64,000 nt of DNA. Source: Akkermansiaceae bacterium UBA2367. GTDB lineage: Bacteria > Verrucomicrobiota > Verrucomicrobiia > Verrucomicrobiales > DEV007. The position numbers were made by a program, and so were the translations under genes. Where the stretch lies: NCBI GenBank assembly GCA_002344525.1, contig DDTJ01000012.1, positions 1 to 64,000 on the forward strand. The letters run 5' to 3'. Positions 1 to 8,407 of this stretch are shown one piece after another. Every line of letters starts with the position of its first letter. Positions within the stretch are counted from its first letter, which is position 1. The notes beneath the pieces are model-generated. The model was given only the letters and a program-made list of their open reading frames with translations. It had not been told where the DNA came from and did not search any database.

Positions 1-1110
1 GGCCCCTTCAAGCCGGACCAGCAGAAGCTCCTCCGCCTCTGGGTCGAGCAGGGCGCGGTCTGGCCCGAGGACTTCAAGCTCGGCGGCGAAAGCGAAGCCG
101 ACGCCCCTACCGGCCCCGCCGACAACCTCGAACTCGTGAAAACGATCCGCGAGAACATCCTCGCCACCAGCACCGAGAAGGCCGAGGCCGACATGAAGGA
201 CTACACCAACTCCATCCCCAAGACCGGGGTGAAGTATGAGATGGTCGCGATCAAAGGCGGCGAATTCCTCATGGGCAGCCCCGAGGGCGAGGCCGGACGC
301 GCCGAAGACGAGGGGCCGCAGCACCAGGTCAAGGTCTCCCCCTTCTGGATGGGCAAGTTCGAGGTCACCTGGGACATGTACCAGCCTTTCATGATCACCG
401 GGGTCGCCCGCAACAAGGACGGTTCGCCGCAGAACATCCCGCCCGACGCCGCGCCCGTGGACATCGTCTCCAGCCCGACGACGCCCTACGAGGAGATGAG
501 CTTCGGCATGGGCCTCGACGGTTTCCCCGCCATCTGCATGACCGAGCACGCCGCGAGCAAGTTCTGCCAATGGCTCAGCGCCCAGACCGGGCATTACTAC
601 CGCCTCCCCACCGAGGCGGAGTGGGAGTATGCCTGCCGCGCCGGAACAACCGGCCCCTACAGTTGCCCGGAGGACAAGCTGGAGGAGTTCGCGGTGATGG
701 ACCCGCAGCAGGTCCGGGTCGGCTACGAGAAGGTGGGCACGAAGAAGCCCAATCCCTGGGGCCTCCACGACATGCACGGCAACGTCATGGAATGGTGCCT
801 CGACCAGTATCTTGAGAAAGGCTACGCCGGACGCGAGGGCAAGATCTCGGAGAACCCCCTCGCTATCCCCACGACCCTCTACCCGCGCGTCGCTCGTGGC
901 GGTTCTTGGTATGATCCGCCGGAGGAGTTGCGCTCGGCCCGTCGCGTTCCCTCCAACGAGAACTGGAAGGTGAAGGACCCCCAGCTTCCCAAGTCGATCT
1001 GGTATCACACCGACGCCACTTGGCTGGGCTTCCGCCTCGTGCGTCCGCTGGAGGTTCCTGAAGCTGGGAAGATGCACGAGCTTTGGAATCTCGGCACGGT
1101 CGATCAGTGA
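1..1110 (+). CDS. Cytochrome c tail fused to SUMF1/FGE-like domain (5' partial)
   Basis: The frame is open from the first base, so the start lies outside the window; 369 residues are visible. The first 25 or so (LLRLWVEQGAVWPED) resemble the end of a planctomycete-type cytochrome c (PSCyt1) domain. From about residue 80 follows a formylglycine-generating-enzyme-like (SUMF1) domain with GGEFLMGSPEGE, RLPTEAEWEYACRAGT, NPWGLHDMHGNVMEW, RGGSW and a closing LGFRLVRP. True FGEs carry two active-site cysteines just after the RGGS motif; here that stretch (RGGSWYDPPEELRSARR) has none, so sulfatase activation is unlikely and a binding or structural role is inferred. Such cytochrome-SUMF1 fusions are known in PVC bacteria. 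Family call is firm, function is not. Confidence 0.85.
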   Translation, partial: GPFKPDQQKLLRLWVEQGAVWPEDFKLGGESEADAPTGPADNLELVKTIRENILATSTEKAEADMKDYTNSIPKTGVKYEMVAIKGGEFLMGSPEGEAGRAEDEGPQHQVKVSPFWMGKFEVTWDMYQPFMITGVARNKDGSPQNIPPDAAPVDIVSSPTTPYEEMSFGMGLDGFPAICMTEHAASKFCQWLSAQTGHYYRLPTEAEWEYACRAGTTGPYSCPEDKLEEFAVMDPQQVRVGYEKVGTKKPNPWGLHDMHGNVMEWCLDQYLEKGYAGREGKISENPLAIPTTLYPRVARGGSWYDPPEELRSARRVPSNENWKVKDPQLPKSIWYHTDATWLGFRLVRPLEVPEAGKMHELWNLGTVDQ

Positions 1111-1112
1111 AA

Positions 1113-1149
1113 CCCGAAATCCGAAATCCGAAATCCGAAGCCTGAAATC
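1113..1149. repeat. CCGAAATC short tandem array
   Basis: Three consecutive CCGAAATC-type units followed by a diverged GAAGCCTGAAATC unit, directly after the stop codon of the SUMF1-like gene. A second array with the same diverged unit lies at 52038-52070, so this is a dispersed intergenic repeat. Confidence 0.7.
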
Positions 1150-1199
1150 GCGGGACAGGCAGGGACGGCGCGGTAGGGACGGCTGGCTCAGGCGCACGC

Positions 1200-1844
1200 T
1201 CACCAGATCTCCCTGCCCATCACGTTCCCCGGCGGATTGTAGCAGCAGACCACGACGGTCCAGGTGAAGCCCCCTTTCTCGTATCGCGCGATGCCCGCCC
1301 CGATCTCGGTCGTGTCCTTCCAGACCATCTGGGTGTAGTGGCCAACGCCGCGATTGAAAAGGCCCCTCGTCATGAGGCGAGCGTCGGGCGGCATCAGCAC
1401 CTTCTCGGCGTACCACCCCGAGCAAGCGTCGATCACGGTGAATCCGGGGGTCCCTCCGCTGCTTCCGCCTTGGGCGAGGTTCTCCCCGTAGGGGTTCCCT
1501 CCTAGGGGGAGATGGGCGAACCTCTTCGTCCGTGCGATCGTGTCCGCCCTCTGCTGGGCGTATCGGGCGATCTGCGGCGACCATGCGACGCTGCCGATTC
1601 CGACTTCGGCGCGTTTCTGGTTGTGGTAGTCCACTATCTGCCGGGCCTGCTGGGCGCTGATCCCCGTCCCCGCGCTCTCTGGAGGGGACGCCGGAGGAGG
1701 CGACACGACGCAGCCGCTTGCGAGAAGCAGGCAGAGCGTCAGGATCGCCAGTCGTGAGGCTTGGCGGAGCAGGCTGGAAACGGTCGCGTCGATAGGATCA
1801 GGGCGGGGTCTCCGCCAAATTCCCCATACCGGATGCCAAGGCAA
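1200..1844 (-). CDS. CAP (SCP/PR-1) domain lipoprotein
   Basis: A 214-residue protein with a hydrophobic segment (LAILTLCLLLASGC) ending in a lipobox, so probably an envelope lipoprotein; the lipidated cysteine is near residue 45. The rest is one CAP domain: YHNQKRAEVG at the start, WSPQIARYAQQRAD, GENLAQG, then GVGHYTQMVWKDT and CCYNPPGNVMG. The last two blocks closely follow the eukaryotic PR-1/SCP signatures (GHYTQxVW and CxYxPxGN). Bacterial CAP proteins are secreted or surface proteins of mostly unknown activity. No good start was found between the chosen ATG and the signal segment, so the charged N-terminal 30 residues may not all be real. It stands alone and converges with the SUMF1-like gene. 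Confidence 0.85.
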   Translation of the reverse strand: MPWHPVWGIWRRPRPDPIDATVSSLLRQASRLAILTLCLLLASGCVVSPPPASPPESAGTGISAQQARQIVDYHNQKRAEVGIGSVAWSPQIARYAQQRADTIARTKRFAHLPLGGNPYGENLAQGGSSGGTPGFTVIDACSGWYAEKVLMPPDARLMTRGLFNRGVGHYTQMVWKDTTEIGAGIARYEKGGFTWTVVVCCYNPPGNVMGREIW

Positions 1845-1952
1845 AGTTCAACCTCGAAAGGCGGTGTCGGCAACCGACCGTGCCAAGACAGGGCGGGTCC
1901 GCTTTCGCCTTGACTCCGATGCGCGGAAGGATTCCTTGGGCGTCGGTTTTCC

Positions 1953-2660
1953 ATGGAATCGCTCCCTCATCTTCTGGCGGCTGGGCAAGGGCAGGCGGCG
2001 CTCCTCACCGCGCTCACGATGCTGGGAACCTTCGCGCTCATCGGGGGGATCACCCTGTTGATCTTGAAACGCGAGGCCAAGCGGTCGGCGCGGATCGGTG
2101 CCCTCATGATGCCGCGCGGCTTTTCCTTCGTCCCCAAACCTTCGCCGGAGGAGCATTCCCGGATTCTGGGAGGATTCCGGCTCGGACAGCTCGGGAGCGG
2201 CAGGACGCTGACGAACCTGTCGGCCAAACTTCCCGATGCGGACGAGGAAGTCCTCCTGTTCGAGAGCGGATTCACCCAAGGCAGCGGCAAACACTCGACC
2301 ACCTACCGACAGACGGTGCTTCGCCTCACCAGTGCCCGTTTCCATCTCCCCGAATTCCATCTGAACCCCGAAACGATGCTCAACCGCATCGGACATGCGA
2401 TCGGGATGCAGGATATCGACTTCGACGCTTTCCCGCTCTTCAGCAAGAGCTACCAGTTGAAAGGCCCGGACGAGGCCGCGATCCGGTCGTTTTTCGACGC
2501 CAGCCTGCTCTCCGCGCTGGAGAGGCAGCCCGGGTTGACCATCGAGGGCGCCGGAAACCAATTGCTGATCTACCGGATGGGGAAACGGAGGAGGCCCGAG
2601 GAATTCCAGTCTTTCCTGGAGGAGGGGCTTTTGGGCGTGCTCTTCAGCAGGGGGCCGTGA
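1953..2660 (+). CDS. Single-pass membrane protein, unknown function
   Basis: A 235-residue protein with one clear transmembrane helix near residues 20-40 (TMLGTFALIGGITLLIL), then a soluble domain holding the block FPLFSKSYQLKGPDEAAIR and a C-terminal LLIYRMGKRR segment. I do not recognise a named family. The pattern resembles small anchored proteins of the DUF3137 type, but the match is not strong enough to claim. The next gene starts 47 bases downstream on the same strand, so the two may be co-transcribed. Confidence 0.65.
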   Translation: MESLPHLLAAGQGQAALLTALTMLGTFALIGGITLLILKREAKRSARIGALMMPRGFSFVPKPSPEEHSRILGGFRLGQLGSGRTLTNLSAKLPDADEEVLLFESGFTQGSGKHSTTYRQTVLRLTSARFHLPEFHLNPETMLNRIGHAIGMQDIDFDAFPLFSKSYQLKGPDEAAIRSFFDASLLSALERQPGLTIEGAGNQLLIYRMGKRRRPEEFQSFLEEGLLGVLFSRGP

Positions 2661-2707
2661 GTCACGAGACGGTGGACGAAGCGGCGTTTTTCGCTATGGT
2701 TGCCGTG

Positions 2708-3106
2708 ATGATCCCCCGCGTCGCCAGGCTCCTTGCGCCCGCCCTCGCCGTCCTGCTCCTCGCCTCCTGCGCGGAGGAGTTCCAGTCGGGCGGATTGTCC
2801 TCGCTCTCTTCGGGAAGCGTCGCGGGCCCGCTCCCCAGTCCGATGGCGCAGGAAGAGAGACTGACGAAGCATGACGTGGCCCTGCGCTTTCTCACCGCCT
2901 TCATCCGTCTCGACCGGAACATGGCGCTGAAGTACGCCACCCCCCAGGCCGTCGCCAAGCTCGATTGGAACCGCCCCCACCGGGGCAACATCCCCTATTA
3001 CAACGACAAGATGCTCCTCCAATTCAACGGAGGCTGGGCGCGGGTCTTCTTCCAAGACGTCGGCGGCACCTACAAGATCGTCGATTTCGAGGTCCACCGA
3101 CGCTGA
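2708..3106 (+). CDS. Small lipoprotein, unknown function
   Basis: A 132-residue protein with an N-terminal signal ending in the lipobox LLLASC and a soluble domain of about 85 residues (from LTKHDVALRFLTAFI to FEVHRR). Two ATGs are possible, 2696 and 2708. I chose 2708 because TATGGT, a fair -10 box, sits at 2695-2700, seven bases before it, the arrangement seen in front of several other genes here. No family recognised; the all-over fold could resemble small NTF2-like lipoproteins, which is a guess. Confidence 0.7.
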   Translation: MIPRVARLLAPALAVLLLASCAEEFQSGGLSSLSSGSVAGPLPSPMAQEERLTKHDVALRFLTAFIRLDRNMALKYATPQAVAKLDWNRPHRGNIPYYNDKMLLQFNGGWARVFFQDVGGTYKIVDFEVHRR

Positions 3107-3285
3107 GGCTCTCCCATTGGCTTGCGTTCGCGCCTTCTTCCATTCCGCGACACAAGTCGGCATGGGAATCGACCGCGTGACTCGCCGCCCCGGCTCTTTG
3201 GACAGGTCTTTTTCACGCGCATCCGCGCGGCCCGTGCGGCGAATCGGAGGTGGATTTTTCGGCGGCCTGCTGACACAGTGCTGGG

Positions 3286-5589
3286 ATGAAACTCCCCGTT
3301 ATCCTCGCGGCCCTCTCGCTGCCCCTCGCCCTCTCTGCCCAGCAGGTCCTCGTCGAGGCGGAATCCTTCGACGATCCCGGCGGCTGGCAACTCGACACCC
3401 AGTTCATCGAAACGATGGGCTCGCCCTACCTGCTCGCGCACGGCCTTGGAAAGCCCGTCGCCGACGCCACGACCGAGGTGAGCTTCCCCTCCCCCGGCGA
3501 ATACCGGCTCTGGGTGCGGACGAAGAACTGGGTCGAGAAATTCGCCGACACCGTCGACGCCAAGGCCGCGCCCGGCCGCTTCCAAGTGAAGATCGGCGGG
3601 CAGGCCCTGCCCCACGAGTTCGGCAAGACCGGAGCGGCCTGGCATTGGGAGGACGGCGGCACCGTGACCATCGCCGACACGAAAACGACCCTCGCCCTGA
3701 GCGACCTGACCGGATTCAACGGACGCTGCGACGCGCTCCTCTTCTCGAAGGACCCCGCCTTCGTCCCCGACAATTCCAGCGCAGTCCTGCCCGCGTGGCG
3801 GCGCGCCATGCTCGGCATTCCCGAGGAGGCCACGACCGAGGGCCCCTTCGATATCGTCTTCGTCGGCGGCGGCTATTCCGGGGCCTGCGGCGCGATCTCC
3901 GCCGCGCGCATGGGCCTGAAGGTCGCCCTCGTCCAGAACCGCCCCGTCCTCGGCGGCAACGGCTCCTCCGAGGTCCGCGTCTGGGCGCAGGGCAACACGC
4001 CTCCCGGCCTCTACCCCGTCGGCGACATCGTCCGCGAGTTCGAGGACGACGCCAAGGCCTCGCCCGGCACCTACGAGGAATATGAGGACGAGAAGAAGCA
4101 CAACATCGTCACCGCCGAGAAGAACATCGCCCTTTTCCTGAACCACCACGCCTACGAGGTCGAGATGGAGTCGGCCACGAAGATCGCGGCGGTCCGCGCC
4201 TTCGACACCCGCACCGGGGCGATCCGGCGCTTCACCGCCCGCACCTTCTGCGACGCCACCGGGCACGGCACCATCGGGCTGCTGGCCAAGGCCGACCATG
4301 AAATGATCGACGGCGGTCGCATGGGCATGTCGAACATGTGGGCTTGGGAGAACACCGACGCGGCGCAGAGCTTCCCCGAGACGCCATGGGCGCTCGACTT
4401 GGAGGAGGGCGACTTCCCCTACCCCAAAAAATTCCACGCCGAATGGTTCTGGGAGAGCGGCTACGACAAGCATCCCCTCCTCGACCTCGAGGAAATCCGC
4501 GACTGGAACCACCTCGCCGGATTCGGCGCGTGGAATGCGATCAAGAACAAGGGCGCCCACCAGCGCAACGACCCCGACGGACAGGGCCACAAGAACGCCC
4601 GCCTCACCTGGATGGCCTACGTCGGCGGCACCCGCGAGACCCTGCAGCTCCTCGGCGACGTCATCCTCACCGAGGAGGACATCGTGCAGAAGAAGCCCTT
4701 CGACGACGGCTGCGTCCTCACCACCTGGTCCATCGACCTGCACTATCCCGCCGAGCAGTACGAGAAGAAATTCTCCGAAAACCCCTTCATCTCCGTCGCC
4801 GTCCACGGCAAAGGCGTCGATCGCAAGAAGGGCTACGCCGTGCCCTACCGCTGCTTCTACTCGCGCAACATCGAGAACCTCTTCATGGCCGGGCGCAACA
4901 TCAGCGTCACCCACGAGGCCCTCGGCACCATCCGCGTGATGAAGACCTGCGGCATGATGGGCGTCGTCGTCGGCAAAGCCGCCGCGATCTGCGCGAAGCA
5001 CGAAGTCAGCCCCCGCGAGGTCTACTACCAGCACCTCGACGAGCTCGTCGAACTGATGCGCCTGCCCGGCAACATGCGCCGCGCCACCCTCGGCGACGCG
5101 TTCGCCGTCGATCCCGCCCTGCCCGACCTCGGCGAGCCGGAAACGGAGTGGGTCCCGCGCAACCAGCTCGACGGCATCGTGATCGACGACGAGGAGGCCA
5201 AGCTCTCCGGCAACTGGACCCACGGCGACGGGCTGAAACAGTATGTCGAAAACGGCTACCACTACGCCAGCCCGGTCGCCGCCGGATCGGACAAAGCCGC
5301 CACGGCCCGCTTCGAGTTCACCGTGCCCGAGGACGGAGAATACGAGGTGCGCATCTCCCACCAGCCCCACGAGAACCGCTCCTCGAAAACCCCCGTGACG
5401 GTGATCGCCGCCGACGGCGAGAAGACCATCCCCGTGAACCAGCGCATCGCCCCGCCGCTGGCGAAAGGCTTCTTCGGCCTCGGCGTCTTCCGCTTCGAAG
5501 CGGGCAAAGCCGGAGCCGTCGTGGTCGGCAACGAAGGCGCGGATGGCAACGTCCACATCGACGCGGTGCAGGTGATCCCGATGAAGTAG
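3286..5589 (+). CDS. Secreted FAD-dependent oxidoreductase with golvesin-like C-terminal domain
   Basis: A 767-residue protein with a short signal peptide (LPVILAALSLPLALSAQ). Residues 20-165 form a beta-rich domain beginning VEAESFDDPGGW, like carbohydrate-binding modules. A Rossmann FAD-binding motif (VFVGGGYSGACGA) begins near residue 192, followed by LGGNGSSEVRVW, typical of the FAD_oxidored family (PF12831). GRNISVTHEALGTIRVM is the conserved C-terminal FAD region. Residues about 625-765 form a golvesin/xanthan-lyase-like beta domain (FTVPEDGEYEVRISHQP, HIDAVQV). The family is abundant in PVC and Bacteroidota polysaccharide loci; substrate unknown. A CACAGT hexamer lies six bases before the ATG, a possible leaderless start. 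The secreted esterase downstream is a likely partner. Confidence 0.88.
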   Translation: MKLPVILAALSLPLALSAQQVLVEAESFDDPGGWQLDTQFIETMGSPYLLAHGLGKPVADATTEVSFPSPGEYRLWVRTKNWVEKFADTVDAKAAPGRFQVKIGGQALPHEFGKTGAAWHWEDGGTVTIADTKTTLALSDLTGFNGRCDALLFSKDPAFVPDNSSAVLPAWRRAMLGIPEEATTEGPFDIVFVGGGYSGACGAISAARMGLKVALVQNRPVLGGNGSSEVRVWAQGNTPPGLYPVGDIVREFEDDAKASPGTYEEYEDEKKHNIVTAEKNIALFLNHHAYEVEMESATKIAAVRAFDTRTGAIRRFTARTFCDATGHGTIGLLAKADHEMIDGGRMGMSNMWAWENTDAAQSFPETPWALDLEEGDFPYPKKFHAEWFWESGYDKHPLLDLEEIRDWNHLAGFGAWNAIKNKGAHQRNDPDGQGHKNARLTWMAYVGGTRETLQLLGDVILTEEDIVQKKPFDDGCVLTTWSIDLHYPAEQYEKKFSENPFISVAVHGKGVDRKKGYAVPYRCFYSRNIENLFMAGRNISVTHEALGTIRVMKTCGMMGVVVGKAAAICAKHEVSPREVYYQHLDELVELMRLPGNMRRATLGDAFAVDPALPDLGEPETEWVPRNQLDGIVIDDEEAKLSGNWTHGDGLKQYVENGYHYASPVAAGSDKAATARFEFTVPEDGEYEVRISHQPHENRSSKTPVTVIAADGEKTIPVNQRIAPPLAKGFFGLGVFRFEAGKAGAVVVGNEGADGNVHIDAVQVIPMK

Positions 5590-5630
5590 CCCGGATCTCC
5601 CAAGACCCCCAGCCTTGCCGGCCGCGCCAT

Positions 5631-5663
5631 CCCTTTTTGCGCCTTTTTGCGCCTTTTTGCGGC
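5631..5663. repeat. GCCTTTTTGC tandem repeat (half of a long-hairpin repeat family)
   Basis: Three near-identical ten-base units (GCCTTTTTGC) lie between the FAD oxidoreductase and esterase genes. The sequence equals the right arm (TTTGTGCCTTTTTGCGG type) of the hairpins at 20041-20105 and 54395-54467, but the left arm is missing here. Confidence 0.6.
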
Positions 5664-5686
5664 TGTTCCCCTCGCGGGATTCAGGC

Positions 5687-5692
5687 TATGCT
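5687..5692 (+). promoter_or_regulatory. Candidate -10 box of a leaderless promoter
   Basis: TATGCT, five bases before the first ATG of the esterase gene, a spacing that would place the transcription start at the start codon. No convincing -35 hexamer is seen 16-18 bases upstream, so this rests mainly on similarity to the other cases listed at 15360, 24737, 32184 and 60226. Confidence 0.35.
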
Positions 5693-5697
5693 CGGCG

Positions 5698-6579
5698 ATG
5701 ATGAAATTCTCCGCCCTTGCCCTCCCGCTGCTTGCGATGCTCTCCACCGCCGCTGTCGCCGCGCCGCTCGATCCCATCCCCCTCTGGCCCGGCGGCGTGC
5801 CCGGCGAAGCCGATCTGAAGCTGCCCGACGAATCCATCGAACTGAAAGGCGACTACCAGATCGAAATCCTCTCGAACGTGAGCACGCCCACCCTCACGGT
5901 CTACCCGGCGGAGAATCCGAACGGCGCCGCCGTGATCGTCTGCCCCGGCGGCGGATACAACATCCTCGCCTACTCGCATGAAGGCACCGAAATCTGCGAA
6001 TGGCTCAACTCCCTCGGCGTCACCGCCGGGCTGCTCAAATACCGCGTCCCCCGCCGCAAGGGCCTCGACAAGCACGCCCCCGCACTTCAGGACGCCCAGC
6101 GAGCCATCGGTCTCCTGCGCGGCCGCGCCGCCGAGTGGAAGGTCGATCCGAAGCGCGTCGGCATCCTCGGCTTCTCCGCTGGAGGCCACCTCGCCGCCGC
6201 CGCCCTGACCTCCGACGGCACTCGCGGCTACAAGTCCGACTCCGTGCTCGACGCCGCCAGCCCCGTGCCCGATTTCGGCGTGCTCGTCTATCCCGCCTAC
6301 CTCCTCGACGAAAAGAACCCCGACCAGCTCTCGCCCGAGGTGCAAGCCTCCGAAACGACCCCGCCCGCCTTCCTCGTCGTGGCCCACGACGACGAGCGCT
6401 TCGTCGAAGGCAGCGCCCGCTTCTACATCGAGATGCGCCGCAAGGGTCGCTCCGCCGAGCTGCACATCTTCGCGAAAGGCGGGCATGGCTTCGGTTTCAA
6501 GAACACGCCCGAGGAGATCGCGCAGTGGCCCGCCCTCGCCGGGAAATGGCTGGAGGGCCAAGGCCTCCTGAAGCCCTGA
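5698..6579 (+). CDS. Secreted alpha/beta-hydrolase, BD-FAE/acetyl-xylan-esterase-like
   Basis: A 293-residue alpha/beta-hydrolase with a cleavable signal peptide (FSALALPLLAMLSTAAVAA). The mature part begins DPIPLWPGGVPGE, typical of PVC and Bacteroidota esterases of the BD-FAE/xylanase type. Visible catalytic elements are the oxyanion loop VCPGGGYNILAYSHEG, the nucleophile elbow GFSAGGH (serine near residue 160), an acidic residue in VVAHDDERF and the histidine in GGHGFGF. It probably removes acetyl or similar esters from polysaccharides outside the cytoplasm. The upstream ORF extension was rejected because the signal peptide begins at the ATGATG pair at 5698/5701 and TATGCT precedes it. Confidence 0.88.
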   Translation: MMKFSALALPLLAMLSTAAVAAPLDPIPLWPGGVPGEADLKLPDESIELKGDYQIEILSNVSTPTLTVYPAENPNGAAVIVCPGGGYNILAYSHEGTEICEWLNSLGVTAGLLKYRVPRRKGLDKHAPALQDAQRAIGLLRGRAAEWKVDPKRVGILGFSAGGHLAAAALTSDGTRGYKSDSVLDAASPVPDFGVLVYPAYLLDEKNPDQLSPEVQASETTPPAFLVVAHDDERFVEGSARFYIEMRRKGRSAELHIFAKGGHGFGFKNTPEEIAQWPALAGKWLEGQGLLKP

Positions 6580-6594
6580 CGCGCACCCGCCGCG

Positions 6595-8271
6595 TCACCC
6601 CGCCCCGCCATCGACCAGGGCCGCGGCCCGGTCCAGCGCCTCCTCGATGTGGGCGCAGAAATGCTCGATGCCGATCTTGTCCACGAGGCCGCTGCGGTAG
6701 AGCAAGCGCATCGGCTGCGGCTGCACGCCGGTGAGCAGGACGGCAGCCCCGTCGCGCTGCATTTTCTCGACCGCCAGCTCGAAGGCGTGGAGCGCGGTGG
6801 CGTCCATCGCCGGGACGTTCCTCATGCGGAAGACGACGACGCGGGGCGGTCGCGAGCCGTGGCCGCGCAGGGCGTTTTCCAGCTTCTCCGCCGCCGCGAA
6901 GAAGAGCGGCCCCTCGATGCGGAAGAGGACCACGCCGTCGGGCACCCGCTTGCCGCGCAGGGAGTTCTGCCCCGTGTATTCCGGGTCGCTCTGCGGAGTC
7001 AGCAGACGCACCGAACTGATCTGCTCCATGCGCCGGACGAAGAGAATGACGGCGATGATCAAGCCCGCCGCCACGCCGATGGTGAGATCGAAGACCACGG
7101 TCAGGCCGAAGGTCAGGAGCATGGTGGAGAAATCCGAGCGTGCCCCCCGCCACAGGCCGCCGAAGGTGTCCCACTCCGCCATGCGGATGGCCACGGCCAT
7201 GAGCACCGCGCTGAGGGTCGTCAGCGGGATATGCCCGGCGAGCGGCCCCGCCGCGAACACGAAGGCCAGGAGCACGAGGGAATGGACCACGCCCGAGAGC
7301 GGCGAGCGGGCACCGCAGCGGATGTTCGCCGCGGTGCGGGCGATGGCCCCGGTGGCGGCGAAGCCCCCGAAGAAGGGGGTCAGGAGGTTGGCGAGACCCT
7401 GTCCGATCAGTTCGGCGTTGGAGTCGTGGCGAGTGTCGGCCATGCCGTCCGCCACCGTCGCCGAGAGCAGGCTCTCGATCGCGCCGAGGGCGGCGATGAT
7501 GAAAGCCGGCCCGGCCAGCTCGCGGACGAGGTCGAGGGAGATCTCCGGCACACGGAAGCCGGGAAAGCCCGAGGGGAAGGCCCCGAATCTCGAAGCGATC
7601 GTGGCCACGGGCCAGTCCAGCGACCAGACCAGCAGCGATCCCGCCAGCACCGCCACGATGGCCCCCGGCAGGCGGGACCAGCGCCTTGGCCAGAGCAGGA
7701 CCACGGCGAGGGAGATCCCGCCGGTGACGGCGACATGCCAGTCGGTCGAGGGCAGGTGCCTCGCCGTTTCCCACGCCAGATCGGGCAGGTGGCGGGGCCG
7801 CTCGAAAGACAAGCCGAAAAACTCGGGCAACTGCCCCACGAAGATGATGACTGCGATCCCCGTGGTGAAACCCGCGATCACCGGATAGGGCACGTAGCGC
7901 AGCAACGCCCCGAGGCGGAAGAGGCCCATGCAGACCAGCAGCGCGCCCGCCATGAGCGTGGCCACGAGCAGCCCCCCGTAGCCATGGAGCGCGACGACCC
8001 CCGCGAGGACGGGGACGAAAGCCCCGGTCGGTCCCGCGATCTGGAAACGAGACCCACCGAGGAGGGCAACGACGAGCCCCGCGATGATCGCCGTCCAGAT
8101 CCCCTGGCCCGGATTCTCCGCCCCGGAGGCGATGCCGAACCCGATCGCGAGGGGCAGGGCGATGATGCCGACGGACAATCCGGCCGCAACATCGCGCCCC
8201 AGATCCGCCTTGCCATACCCGGCGAAGGCGGTTCCGGCGACAGGGCGGTAACGGTCTCTCCAGTCGGACAC
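6595..8271 (-). CDS. SulP-family inorganic anion transporter (SLC26-like) with STAS domain
   Basis: The transporter starts most plausibly at the GTG at 8271 (MSDWRDRYRPVAG...), giving 558 residues. A longer frame reaching 8553 would run into the divergent AraC gene. The signature near the N-terminus (GLSVGIIALPLAIGFGIASG) and GPTGAFVPVLAG are typical of SulP proteins, followed by about ten more hydrophobic segments to residue 420. The last 120 residues form a STAS domain (VVLFRIEGPLFFAAAEKLEN, MDATALHAFE). SulP proteins carry sulfate, bicarbonate or other anions, usually with H+ or Na+; the substrate cannot be told. Sulfate would suit a genome that handles sulfated glycans, but that is only inference. 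Confidence 0.9.
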   Translation of the reverse strand: MSDWRDRYRPVAGTAFAGYGKADLGRDVAAGLSVGIIALPLAIGFGIASGAENPGQGIWTAIIAGLVVALLGGSRFQIAGPTGAFVPVLAGVVALHGYGGLLVATLMAGALLVCMGLFRLGALLRYVPYPVIAGFTTGIAVIIFVGQLPEFFGLSFERPRHLPDLAWETARHLPSTDWHVAVTGGISLAVVLLWPRRWSRLPGAIVAVLAGSLLVWSLDWPVATIASRFGAFPSGFPGFRVPEISLDLVRELAGPAFIIAALGAIESLLSATVADGMADTRHDSNAELIGQGLANLLTPFFGGFAATGAIARTAANIRCGARSPLSGVVHSLVLLAFVFAAGPLAGHIPLTTLSAVLMAVAIRMAEWDTFGGLWRGARSDFSTMLLTFGLTVVFDLTIGVAAGLIIAVILFVRRMEQISSVRLLTPQSDPEYTGQNSLRGKRVPDGVVLFRIEGPLFFAAAEKLENALRGHGSRPPRVVVFRMRNVPAMDATALHAFELAVEKMQRDGAAVLLTGVQPQPMRLLYRSGLVDKIGIEHFCAHIEEALDRAAALVDGGAG

Positions 8272-8407
8272 ACCGGAATCAACAACACAATCGCCGCCGC
8301 GCAAGGGACGGCGGAAGTTCGCCCGCGTCCTTGTATCCCGGACCAAACGCGCTAACTGTGTCCTTGCCCGCGCCCCCGCCCGACCAGAGACCCGAGGATC
8401 GCCACCC

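Noticed and set aside
1880..2695. Upstream extension of the small lipoprotein frame
   Set aside because: It overlaps the membrane-protein gene in another frame and has no protein character; the signal peptide fixes the start near 2708.
3070..5556. Long minus-strand frame opposite the FAD oxidoreductase
   Set aside because: Low-complexity Val-Gly-Glu-rich translation; the plus strand has clear family motifs.
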